Shown here: positions 1 through 5,660 of the stretch, one piece after another
Layout of the letters: each line of letters opens with the position of its first letter
Numbering within the stretch: position 1 is the stretch's first letter
Assembly: GCA_022360105.1 (NCBI GenBank)
Contig: JAKSDL010000733.1
Location: 1 to 7,426, forward strand
Length of the DNA: 7,426 nt
Direction: 5' to 3'
Source of the DNA: Pseudomonadota bacterium
GTDB taxonomy: Bacteria; SAR324; XYD2-FULL-50-16; JAHJRI01
Notes under the pieces: model-generated
The model's input: the letters and a program-made list of their open reading frames with translations, nothing else
The model's database searches: none
What the model was told of the DNA's origin: nothing
Translations under genes and position numbers: made by a program

Positions 1-1
1 C

Positions 2-1384
2 CATCGAGGCGGTAAAGCTCCTCTTCGCGTATGGGATCTTCCGAGCCCGTATCATGCCGATAAAATGCCCTGGCCTATGTATCAGCAAAATGCAGGCAAT
101 ACCGGGGTGGCGCCGGCAATTGATATACCACTTAACCCTGATGACATCACGATACAAAACATTTTTGCCGGTCCCAGTGCCACTCATGTTTGTATTGTAG
201 CCAGTTCAGTACAGGTTCCGGAAGGAGGCGTGCTGTGTGCGGGCACCTATGGTGGTTGGGTTTATTCGTCTAACAACAGTCCCGGCACTTACGGTTACGG
301 AACATCAGACCAAATTTCCACCATGGTTGAGGCCATACAAACCCAGACACCCATTGTCTTTCCTTCCCCGGTCGTGGGAATGGGATTAAGTTATCAACAT
401 AACATTTTCCTTACGGCAGACGGATCCGTCTGGACTTCCGGAAGTTCCTCCAGTGGAAAACTGGGATATGCAAACTTGGAAAATATTGGAGATGACGAAC
501 GTGTCAGTGATGTGACCCCTGTAGATTTGGGTGGTTCTGCTATCCAGGTAACGGCTGGTTTTGAGCACAGTTGTGCCCTGCTTAACGATGGGACGGTACG
601 TTGTTGGGGAGATAATTACTGGGGTCAATTGGGATACGGAAATCATGAAGATATTGGTGATAATGAGCACCCTTCCAGTGCGGGACCTGTTCAATTAGGC
701 GAAAATGGGGTTTCTGTTACAAAAATAGCAACAGGTGTAGATCATACTTGTGCCCTTTTGGAAAATGGCAATCTTTACTGTTGGGGGAGAAATCACCTGG
801 GTCAATTGGGCTATGGCAACACGGAAGCAGTGGGCGACAATGAACTCCCGGCGGACGTTGGCCCTGTTCCTTTCGGGCAACCCGTTGTTGATATAGTCAC
901 CGGGCAACACCATACTTGCGCCCTTCTGCAAGGAGGAATATTCAGGTGTTGGGGAGAAGCGACGAATGGCAAATTAGGGTTAGGAGATGTCGATCCGGCT
1001 AATCCGGACCATATCGGTGACAATGAAGCTGTGACAAGCGTGGCTGCTGTCGCTATTGACGGTACCTCGATCACTCAGTTTAGCGCAGGAGCTAACAGTA
1101 CCAGCGTCCTTTTTAACAATTTACAGGTTCTTAACTGGGGCGTTGATACCGCCCTTGGTATCGGTTTATACGGAAGCGGAAGCTCCGGAGATCCAACGAG
1201 TTTAGCGTATGTTGATTTGGAAAACGAGCCGGTTTCTAAACTGGTTGAGACCGCATACAATACCTGTGTCCTTTTGGAAAATGGAAACGCCCTTTGCTGG
1301 GGGCGATCTTCAGATCTGTTGGGACCGGAAAATATTGGAGATGGCTTTTACCCCTACAACCTGATTCAGTCAGATAACGAATAA
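2..1384 (+). CDS. RCC1-repeat beta-propeller protein, 3' part of a larger gene (5' end outside window)
   Basis: The C-terminal part encodes RCC1 (regulator of chromosome condensation 1) repeats, a beta-propeller fold used for protein binding; no enzymatic role is visible. Counting from the ATG at 65, seven blade-like units can be followed, at about residues 33-80, 100-157, 161-212, 219-272, 276-331, 337-385 and 391-433, enough for a closed seven-bladed propeller. Blades 3-5 carry the motif AG/TG-x-x-HTCALL...CWG...GQLGYGN. Blades 2-5 share an IGDNE-type insert (141-145, 197-201, 256-260, 317-321). All ten cysteines lie in five blade-internal pairs, suggesting disulfides and an exported protein. 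The frame is open to the window edge. The ATG at 65 has no Shine-Dalgarno and falls inside a VWDLP...MPWPMYQQNAGNTG stretch resembling linkers that follow repeat regions in other exported proteins, so the real start is upstream. No signal peptide is visible because the N-terminus is missing. The fold is secure; the binding partner is unknown. Confidence 0.85.
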   Translation, partial: HRGGKAPLRVWDLPSPYHADKMPWPMYQQNAGNTGVAPAIDIPLNPDDITIQNIFAGPSATHVCIVASSVQVPEGGVLCAGTYGGWVYSSNNSPGTYGYGTSDQISTMVEAIQTQTPIVFPSPVVGMGLSYQHNIFLTADGSVWTSGSSSSGKLGYANLENIGDDERVSDVTPVDLGGSAIQVTAGFEHSCALLNDGTVRCWGDNYWGQLGYGNHEDIGDNEHPSSAGPVQLGENGVSVTKIATGVDHTCALLENGNLYCWGRNHLGQLGYGNTEAVGDNELPADVGPVPFGQPVVDIVTGQHHTCALLQGGIFRCWGEATNGKLGLGDVDPANPDHIGDNEAVTSVAAVAIDGTSITQFSAGANSTSVLFNNLQVLNWGVDTALGIGLYGSGSSGDPTSLAYVDLENEPVSKLVETAYNTCVLLENGNALCWGRSSDLLGPENIGDGFYPYNLIQSDNE

Positions 1385-1517
1385 AGCCTTGCCAACCGGG
1401 TATAATAATAGCAGTGGCGGATTAACATGCTCCCAAGGGTTGAACAGCGGAGTTGCTTCCCGGATGGATTCATTAAGTATCAGTTGTCAACTATTCATGA
1501 GTCGGGATGGAATGTAG

Positions 1518-1540
1518 GATGGGTAACAGAGTTACCCATC
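1518..1540. repeat. Perfect 10-bp stem, 3-nt loop hairpin in the RCC1-amidase gap
   Basis: GATGGGTAAC (1518-1527), loop AGA, GTTACCCATC (1531-1540): every base of the stem pairs. A TTTT run follows at 1547-1550, six bases past the stem, so it could be a poor rho-independent terminator for the RCC1 gene, but it starts 134 bp after the stop codon. The palindrome also falls inside a 41-codon reading frame (1427-1551, ATG to TAA) whose end reads VGWVTELPIGRF. That frame has no Shine-Dalgarno and no recognisable domain. A dispersed intergenic repeat is an equally good explanation. Confidence 0.6.
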
Positions 1541-1570
1541 GGACGGTTTTAAGGTTCAGCGTTTTGCAAA

Positions 1571-1610
1571 CGATCTATTGCAGGCCTTACCTATGGCGAT
1601 GAATAGATCG
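1571..1610. repeat. 9-bp inverted repeat with 22-nt spacer upstream of amidase
   Basis: CGATCTATT (1571-1579) and AATAGATCG (1602-1610) are perfect reverse complements separated by 22 bases. The right arm ends 54 bp before the amidase start, so it may be a leader hairpin, an operator, or a terminator for upstream transcription (TTTT at 1617-1620, six bases past the stem). No convincing sigma-70 promoter could be assigned to the amidase in the surrounding bases. Confidence 0.45.
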
Positions 1611-1664
1611 AAGACATTTTCTTAAATAATCAATGATCAACCGGGAAATATCATTTGAAACCTA

Positions 1665-2978
1665 ATGGCAACATTTCCGGAGAGCTGGCACATCCAGAAA
1701 CGACAACTTGAAGCAGGTCATTTAACAGCGACCTGCCTTGTCAGGAATTATCTTGAGCGCATTGACAGTAGGAATTCACAAATAAATGCCCTTTCAGACG
1801 TTCTTGAACGTTCCGCTTTGGATATGGCAGAATTCATAGACAACAGGTCTGTTATCGCCCCTTTGGCCGGGCTATGCCTGGTGGTGAAAGACATGATTGA
1901 TGTGGCGCAGGCGCATTGCAGCGGCGGACTTGAGTGTTTCAAAGGGAGGATTGCGGAGCAGGATTCTTCAATGGTGGCCGATCTTAAAAAGATGGGAGCA
2001 ACCATCATTGGAATGGCAGTCTCGGATACCGGAGGGTTCGGCATCCGTACTCCAAATGTTATGCATCCGGAGGATCAGCGAAGAATTGTAGGTGGGTCAA
2101 GTGGGGGCAGTGCTGCTGCCGTTGCCGCAGGTTTTGTCCCTGTTTCCCTGGGGACAGATAGTGGCGGCAGTATTCGGATTCCTGCTGCCTGCTGTTTACT
2201 CACCGGTTTCAAACCAACCTGGGGACGCTTTAGCACCAAGGGAATCCTCCCATTTGCGCCGACCACTGATCATGTCGGATTGATCGCCAATACTGTTGAG
2301 GATATCAAACTTGTGCTCGCAGCTTTGGATCGTGATATAAGTAAGTTCAGCCACAACTCGCAGTCGGATAATGTTATCACGATTGGCGTTGACGAAACGT
2401 TTTACAGCGAAGCTGAGGAAACGGTTAAACGATCCATGAATGACGTGGAGGTCTTGTCCCGTTCACTAGGTTGGAAAACCAGGAAGATTAAACTTCCGCA
2501 TCCGGACGAAATATCTGATATTCACGATACTATTGTTGCCAAGGAAGCGGCCGACCTTCATGCCCGTCATTTCACGCAAAACGGAGATCTGCAAAAGCCG
2601 GTGGTTTTGTCGACGATTGAATTCGGTTCAACTATTAGCCCGGCCCAGTACAAAAATGCCTGTCAGCTACGGACAAAGCTGCAACAACGCATAGACAGGA
2701 TATTCCGGGAGGTGGATTATCTGATACTCCCCACCATGCCTTGTCTCCCCCCTCATAAAGAAGATGTCATGTTGAAACTTGGTGAAAAACTCTTTCCCAT
2801 TGACGCATTTTTAAAACGATATACCAGTCTGTTCAATCTCAGTAGGCATCCGGTAGCCAGCTTGCCTGTTAAAACAATTTCTTCCGGTGTGGGAGTTAGT
2901 CTTCAGTTAGCGGGGCCTCACTATGCTGATAGGCAACTGCTGGACTTTGCCTCGAAACTGGAATCGGTGCTGAGATAA
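1665..2978 (+). CDS. Amidase signature family hydrolase
   Basis: Cytoplasmic-type amidase of the amidase signature family, which hydrolyses carboxylic amides through a Ser-cisSer-Lys triad. All three residues are visible: Lys75 in [10 protein letters not shown], cis-Ser145 in the Gly/Ser-rich loop GGSSGGSA (143-150), and the nucleophile Ser169 in [12 protein letters not shown] (163-174). The 24-residue spacing between the two serines matches the family. An N-terminal helix (about 11-33) and the GFKPTWGR segment (181-188) are also typical. Length 437 aa is normal to slightly short for the family. An in-frame TGA two codons upstream fixes the ATG at 1665; the Shine-Dalgarno is weak, with only a GGGA about 18 nt upstream. 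No gatB or gatC gene adjoins, so a GatA role in Gln-tRNA amidotransfer is unlikely. The substrate cannot be told from sequence; fatty acid amides, aryl amides, indoleacetamide and allophanate-like compounds are all handled by relatives. It converges with the dnaJ-like gene. Confidence 0.9.
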   Translation: MATFPESWHIQKRQLEAGHLTATCLVRNYLERIDSRNSQINALSDVLERSALDMAEFIDNRSVIAPLAGLCLVVKDMIDVAQAHCSGGLECFKGRIAEQDSSMVADLKKMGATIIGMAVSDTGGFGIRTPNVMHPEDQRRIVGGSSGGSAAAVAAGFVPVSLGTDSGGSIRIPAACCLLTGFKPTWGRFSTKGILPFAPTTDHVGLIANTVEDIKLVLAALDRDISKFSHNSQSDNVITIGVDETFYSEAEETVKRSMNDVEVLSRSLGWKTRKIKLPHPDEISDIHDTIVAKEAADLHARHFTQNGDLQKPVVLSTIEFGSTISPAQYKNACQLRTKLQQRIDRIFREVDYLILPTMPCLPPHKEDVMLKLGEKLFPIDAFLKRYTSLFNLSRHPVASLPVKTISSGVGVSLQLAGPHYADRQLLDFASKLESVLR

Positions 2979-3038
2979 CAGCTCAATATAATTACCCCTT
3001 GTCTGATTCCACTGCGAAGGACACGACGCTTTACTTGC

Positions 3039-3051
3039 TGAAGTGACTTCA
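3039..3051. repeat. 6-bp palindrome TGAAGT-g-ACTTCA
   Basis: TGAAGT (3039-3044) and ACTTCA (3046-3051) flank a single central G in the gap between the converging amidase and dnaJ-like genes. It lies just left of the terminator-like hairpin. It may add to transcript-end structure or be a protein site; nothing else in the sequence decides this. Confidence 0.3.
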
Positions 3052-3056
3052 AATCT

Positions 3057-3088
3057 AAAAAATCGGTAAAGATTAACCAGTTTTTTTT
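3057..3088. terminator. Probable bidirectional terminator between amidase and dnaJ-like genes
   Basis: A run of six A (3057-3062) and a run of eight T (3081-3088) flank an imperfect inverted repeat: T-C-G-G-T on the left faces A-C-C-A-G on the right, with one G-T wobble and one C-A mismatch, and an 8-nt loop. On the plus strand the T run follows the stem; on the minus strand the A run becomes the U tract. The element sits 78 bp after the amidase stop and 65 bp after the dnaJ-like stop, where two converging transcripts need to end. The GC part of the stem is short, so strength is uncertain. Confidence 0.55.
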
Positions 3089-3152
3089 CTCCCCGGGTTT
3101 GTGGAAGTCAGTGTGATGAGATGCGAGGCTCGCAGCATCGAGGGTGAAGATG

Positions 3153-4091
3153 CTAAAGTCCTGAATCACGGAGGTCTTCAAATATCTCTTTTTGAGCATC
3201 GTCCAGCTTTTTCGGCATTTTTACCTTTAACCGAACCAGTAAATCACCCGCTGATCCTGTGTCCTTGGGGACTCCCTTTCCTTTTACTTTTATGAGAGTA
3301 TTGTTTGCTGATTGCGGGGGGATTTCGATCTGAAGGTTTCTCTTGTCCAGGGTAACAATGTTGGTGAAGCCGCCCAAGATCAAGGTTGTCAATGCTACTT
3401 CTTTTTCCGTAACCAGGTTATTTTCCTGTCGAGTATAAAGATTATGGGGCAGAATCTTAACCCTACAATAAAGATCTCCGCGGACTCCATGGCTGATATC
3501 CACTTCTCCTTTCCCCTTAAGCCTCAACTTGTTCCCATTTTCGATGCCCGGGGGAACGATCACATATAAAGGGTACCTGGCTTTTCCCCAAACCTGGATG
3601 ACTTTTTTCTTGACGCCGAATGCAGCCTCTTCCAGTGTCAGGGTGATTTCCATTTCCGAATCGCCGGCTTCATTGGTGGTGAAATTGTCGTCATTAAAAC
3701 CCGATTTTTCGACAAAGTCGTTCATAAAATCAAAATTGAATCCCGGTTTTGACCTGGATTTACCCCTGCCCCCAAAGATCGACTCAATCAATCCGCCGCT
3801 GATTCCAAGTTCTTTGAGAATACCTACAACATCAAAGTTTTTAAAAATATCATCTGTGGAAAAACGTCTGGAAAAGCCTTCAGCTCCCATCCTGTCGTAC
3901 TGCTTTCGTTTTTCATCATCGCTTAATACTGCATAAGCTTCGTTCACCTTTTTAAATCGTTCCTCAGTCTGCCGGTCTCCTTTATTCCTGTCCGGATGCA
4001 GCTCCATTGCCAGCTTTTTATATGCTTTCTTGATCTCTTCTTTGTCAGCGCGTTTATCAACGCCAAGAATGCTGTAGTAGTCTTCGGTCAT
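3153..4091 (-). CDS. DnaJ/CbpA-type co-chaperone lacking the zinc-finger domain (type II J protein)
   Basis: J-domain co-chaperone that would stimulate the ATPase of a DnaK/Hsp70 partner and deliver clients, acting in the cytoplasm. The J domain spans about residues 4-68 and has the essential HPD at 32-34 and the helix-IV QYDRMG segment. The linker (about 69-145) is not a canonical Gly/Phe stretch: it holds RRFSTDDIFKNFD, a short GGRG patch and several Asn/Asp/Phe-rich segments. No CxxCxGxG repeats exist, so the zinc finger of classical DnaJ is absent. Two C-terminal client-binding beta domains follow (about 145-215 and 222-295), with typical LTLEEAAFG, VIVPPGI and GDLLVRLKV segments. At 312 aa it matches CbpA-like proteins. 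A TAA directly before the ATG fixes the start; no strong Shine-Dalgarno is seen. The rhodanese gene lies 140 bp upstream on the same strand. dnaK and grpE are not present, so this is an accessory J protein, not the main chaperone operon. Confidence 0.9.
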   Translation of the reverse strand: MTEDYYSILGVDKRADKEEIKKAYKKLAMELHPDRNKGDRQTEERFKKVNEAYAVLSDDEKRKQYDRMGAEGFSRRFSTDDIFKNFDVVGILKELGISGGLIESIFGGRGKSRSKPGFNFDFMNDFVEKSGFNDDNFTTNEAGDSEMEITLTLEEAAFGVKKKVIQVWGKARYPLYVIVPPGIENGNKLRLKGKGEVDISHGVRGDLYCRVKILPHNLYTRQENNLVTEKEVALTTLILGGFTNIVTLDKRNLQIEIPPQSANNTLIKVKGKGVPKDTGSAGDLLVRLKVKMPKKLDDAQKEIFEDLRDSGL

Positions 4092-4188
4092 TTACAGATG
4101 TTGGCAATTGGAAAAAAAGGTTTTTCGGCAATCTAGCATGTTTAAAACAAAAGATGGAGGACATTGTGGAAAAATGACTTTTCAGCGC

Positions 4189-4205
4189 AGCGCCAAAATG
4201 GCGCT
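4189..4205. repeat. 7-bp hairpin between rhodanese and dnaJ-like genes
   Basis: AGCGCCA (4189-4195), loop AAA, TGGCGCT (4199-4205) form a perfect, GC-rich stem 26 bp downstream of the rhodanese stop. There is no U tract next to it on the minus strand, so it is not a textbook terminator. It could attenuate, protect an mRNA end, or mark a processing point in a shared rhodanese-dnaJ transcript. Confidence 0.5.
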
Positions 4206-4231
4206 TATGCCCCCTATTTTGAAGCCCTGCT

Positions 4232-4645
4232 TTAGTTTTTACTCCTTACCACTGGATAATCAGCATCGATCCAGCCTTCCATTCCTCCCAATAAGCTCAT
4301 GACCGGTCTGTACCCGGAATTAGCCAGCTTTTGGGCGGCGGCTCGGCTGTAGGCTCCTATATAACAAACTGCAACAACCGGTTTGCCGGTAGGAATGTTG
4401 TCGACATTCTTCATGAATTCTGTGTATGGCAGATTAACAGCACCCTCGATATGACCGGCAATGGCATATGTTTTGGGATCTCGACAATCAACAACAGTGA
4501 TGCCATCGTTAGATTTTAAGAGCTGTTTCAGTTCTTTTTTGGTGATAAGACGATATTTTTTCCTTTGCAGCAAAGCTGCCATGAGTTCAACTATTGCTTT
4601 GAAGGTACCTTTGAAGGGTGGTCTTGGATGTTTGTTTCTTGACAT
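4232..4645 (-). CDS. Single-domain rhodanese-like sulfurtransferase
   Basis: Rhodanese homology domain protein, 137 aa, expected to carry sulfane sulfur as a persulfide on one cysteine. The domain covers about residues 33-135: VVDCRDPKTYAIAGHIEGAVNLP (51-73) is the conserved first half, and the active-site loop starts at Cys94 (CYIGAYSR, 94-101), followed by AAAQKLANSGY and LLGGMEGW. The loop has Tyr99 where many family members have Arg, with Arg101 two residues later, so sulfur acceptor specificity may differ. A basic N-terminal extension of about 30 residues (MSRNKHPRPPFKG, then a short amphipathic helix) precedes the domain; no signal peptide is apparent. The start is well supported by AGGAG at 4651-4655, five bases upstream. 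It is divergent from the tetR-type gene and upstream of the dnaJ-like gene on the same strand. A sulfur-transfer role is inferred from family; the partner is unknown. Confidence 0.88.
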   Translation of the reverse strand: MSRNKHPRPPFKGTFKAIVELMAALLQRKKYRLITKKELKQLLKSNDGITVVDCRDPKTYAIAGHIEGAVNLPYTEFMKNVDNIPTGKPVVAVCYIGAYSRAAAQKLANSGYRPVMSLLGGMEGWIDADYPVVRSKN

Positions 4646-4650
4646 GTAAG

Positions 4651-4669
4651 CTCCTGTTGGTAAATTGTA
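4651..4669 (-). promoter_or_regulatory. Shine-Dalgarno and candidate -10 box of the rhodanese gene
   Basis: Reading the minus strand, TACAAT (4664-4669) matches the sigma-70 -10 consensus at five of six positions. AGGAG (4651-4655) follows and sits five bases before the ATG. The implied leader is only about a dozen bases. No good -35 is found: the hexamer at the right distance (4687-4692) is GAGGCC, which overlaps the left arm of the 9-bp inverted repeat. This suggests an activator-dependent or repressed promoter, though the assignment of the -10 is tentative. Confidence 0.4.
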
Positions 4670-4687
4670 TTAACGCTGGAAAAACCG

Positions 4688-4722
4688 GCCTCATACCTGA
4701 ATCTGTCACGATTGTATGAGGC
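4688..4722. promoter_or_regulatory. 9-bp inverted repeat in the rhodanese/tetR divergent region
   Basis: GCCTCATAC (4688-4696) and GTATGAGGC (4714-4722) are perfect reverse complements with a 17-bp spacer. The spacer holds a second small pair, AATC (4700-4703) and GATT (4710-4713), so as RNA it would form one hairpin of 9 + 4 bp with a 3-nt bulge and a 6-nt loop. As DNA, the arms are about 26 bp apart centre to centre (about 2.5 turns). The left arm covers the expected -35 position of the rhodanese promoter. It is a candidate operator for the adjacent TetR protein, or a structured leader; the sequence alone does not decide. Confidence 0.5.
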
Positions 4723-4772
4723 GACTGTTTTTGATGATAACCTTTGCCACACAGTGGACCAAGAAACAGGAT

Positions 4773-4789
4773 TTCAAAGACGTTCAAAG
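4773..4789 (+). repeat. Direct repeat TTCAAAG-acg-TTCAAAG upstream of tetR-type gene
   Basis: Two identical 7-bp units (4773-4779 and 4783-4789) have a 10-bp period, meaning the same face of the helix. They end 40 bp before the tetR-type start codon. Such spacing fits a tandem protein-binding site. No confident promoter boxes were recognised for this gene, so its position relative to the transcription start is unknown. Confidence 0.3.
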
Positions 4790-4829
4790 CGGAACAAAAT
4801 GAAAACAATGTCTCATTAGGGTAGAAAAT

Positions 4830-5420
4830 ATGGGATTCGAACGAGGTGAGAGACAGGCGAAGCGTACAAAAAAAGCCTTGATTCAGGCATTTTCTCAGCT
4901 ACTTCACGACAAGAACTATAATGATATAACAGTTAATGATATTACAAACCTGGCTGATGCAGGGCGAAGCACTTTTTATCGTTACTTTAAAAGCAAGGCA
5001 GATGTGCTGGTGGAAATGCATGAGGGGGTTTTTGGCAAGTTTATATTAAACCATTCTTCAGCGTCAGATTGGCTCTCTGATGAACCTTCATCGGAGCTGG
5101 TCGAGTTTTTCAGGAAGTTTCAGAAGTCGGGACCGGTTCAATTGTCGTTAACCTACACTCTTGGCAGTGATATCGATTACCTGACCCGCGAAATCATTAA
5201 TCTGTTAAATGAAAAGATTGAAGAATCTTTGCATAGCTGTTTTTCTGAGAGCGACAGCAACATCCCCTTTGCCGTTCTTGCCCAGGCGATCTCAGGTACA
5301 TACAGTCAGGTTCTTCTGTCATGGGTTTCGAAACATCAGGTTTTGAGTGTGGAAAAGATCGCCGAATACATTCATAGAATCACCCGTTCTGTGATTCAGG
5401 AAGCTATTGGTCAATCATGA
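4830..5420 (+). CDS. TetR/AcrR-family transcriptional regulator
   Basis: DNA-binding regulator of the TetR family, 196 aa, the usual length. The N-terminal helix-turn-helix domain is clear at about residues 10-60: KKALIQAFSQLL (helix 1), ITVNDITNLADAGRSTFYRYF (helices 2-3) and the KSKADVLVEM continuation. The C-terminal ligand and dimer domain (about 65-196) is all-helical and not diagnostic, so the effector cannot be named from sequence. The start is the ATG at 4830: TAGGG lies eight bases upstream and an in-frame TGA is found at 4800-4802. The gene is divergent from the rhodanese and converges with the acyl-CoA ligase. TetR proteins often control a neighbouring gene and themselves, so both neighbours are possible targets. 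The ligase makes an acyl-CoA-responsive role plausible, but this is inference. Confidence 0.9.
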   Translation: MGFERGERQAKRTKKALIQAFSQLLHDKNYNDITVNDITNLADAGRSTFYRYFKSKADVLVEMHEGVFGKFILNHSSASDWLSDEPSSELVEFFRKFQKSGPVQLSLTYTLGSDIDYLTREIINLLNEKIEESLHSCFSESDSNIPFAVLAQAISGTYSQVLLSWVSKHQVLSVEKIAEYIHRITRSVIQEAIGQS

Positions 5421-5593
5421 AATGGGATTATTGCAAAGTTATTGAATGAAGAGGATTGTGATCATATGTTATCCTGATCCTGAATAACGAAACTTGCAGC
5501 ATCGATCGAAATGACAATGACTTAAATCGTGCGCATGGTGACCGGAATTTACTCGGGCCTCGCCTTGGCTCAGCCCTTACGGTATCAAGTCCG
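5421..5593. other. Intergenic stretch after tetR-type gene; no gene recognised
   Basis: No domain-bearing reading frame was found here. Short repeats are visible: a tandem ATCCTG-ATCCTG at about 5471-5482 and a GTTAT/ATAAC pair around it that could form a weak hairpin just downstream of the tetR-type stop. A 65-codon minus-strand frame crosses the area (5428-5625) but has no ribosome binding site, is rich in Arg/Ser, and runs through the palindrome to its right, so I do not call it. Confidence 0.4.
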
Positions 5594-5618
5594 GAGTGAA
5601 TAATATGATTATTCACTC
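5594..5618. terminator. Perfect 11-bp inverted repeat between converging tetR-type and ligase genes
   Basis: GAGTGAATAAT (5594-5604), loop ATG, ATTATTCACTC (5608-5618): all eleven pairs match. It lies 173 bp after the tetR-type stop and 42 bp after the ligase stop, a natural place for a shared transcript end. The stem is AT-rich and lacks a clear U tract on either strand, so it is not a classical terminator. A dimeric repressor site is an alternative reading because the half-sites TGAAT...ATTCA resemble those of some TetR-type fatty-acid regulators. Confidence 0.5.
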
Positions 5619-5621
5619 GAA

Positions 5622-5652
5622 GCACGGTCCGATAGAGATCTACCTGCCGTGC
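5622..5652 (-). terminator. 6-bp GC-rich hairpin just after the acyl-CoA ligase stop
   Basis: GCACGG (5622-5627) and CCGTGC (5647-5652) pair perfectly around a 19-nt loop, starting eight bases past the ligase stop codon on the minus strand. With the 11-bp stem that follows it, it makes a tandem two-hairpin end for the ligase transcript. No U tract is seen. Confidence 0.35.
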
Positions 5653-5660
5653 GTTCTGTC

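Noticed and set aside
386..694. 102-codon minus-strand reading frame within the RCC1 gene
   Set aside because: The repeated RCC1 codons create long open antisense frames; the translation mirrors the blade periodicity and is not an independent protein.
1385..1664. Insertion sequence or transposase remnant
   Set aside because: Hairpins are present, but no transposase fragment, target-site duplication or matching terminal repeats could be found.
1665..2978. GatA subunit of the Asp/Glu-tRNA amidotransferase
   Set aside because: The triad is shared by all amidase-signature enzymes, but gatB and gatC are absent next to it and the protein is shorter than typical GatA (about 480-490 aa), so a stand-alone amidase is more likely.
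3529..3936. 135-codon plus-strand reading frame
   Set aside because: It lies fully antisense to the well-supported dnaJ-like gene, has no ribosome binding site, and its translation is Ser/Pro/Leu-rich with no domain.
3153..4645. Main dnaK-dnaJ-grpE heat-shock operon
   Set aside because: No dnaK or grpE is present and the J protein lacks the zinc finger of the housekeeping DnaJ.
4587..4808. 73-codon minus-strand frame overlapping the rhodanese start
   Set aside because: It overlaps the rhodanese coding region and its well-placed Shine-Dalgarno, and crosses the inverted repeat; no domain or ribosome site.
5428..5625. 65-codon minus-strand frame in the tetR/ligase gap
   Set aside because: No ribosome binding site, low-complexity Arg/Ser composition, and it begins upstream of and runs through the 11-bp palindrome.
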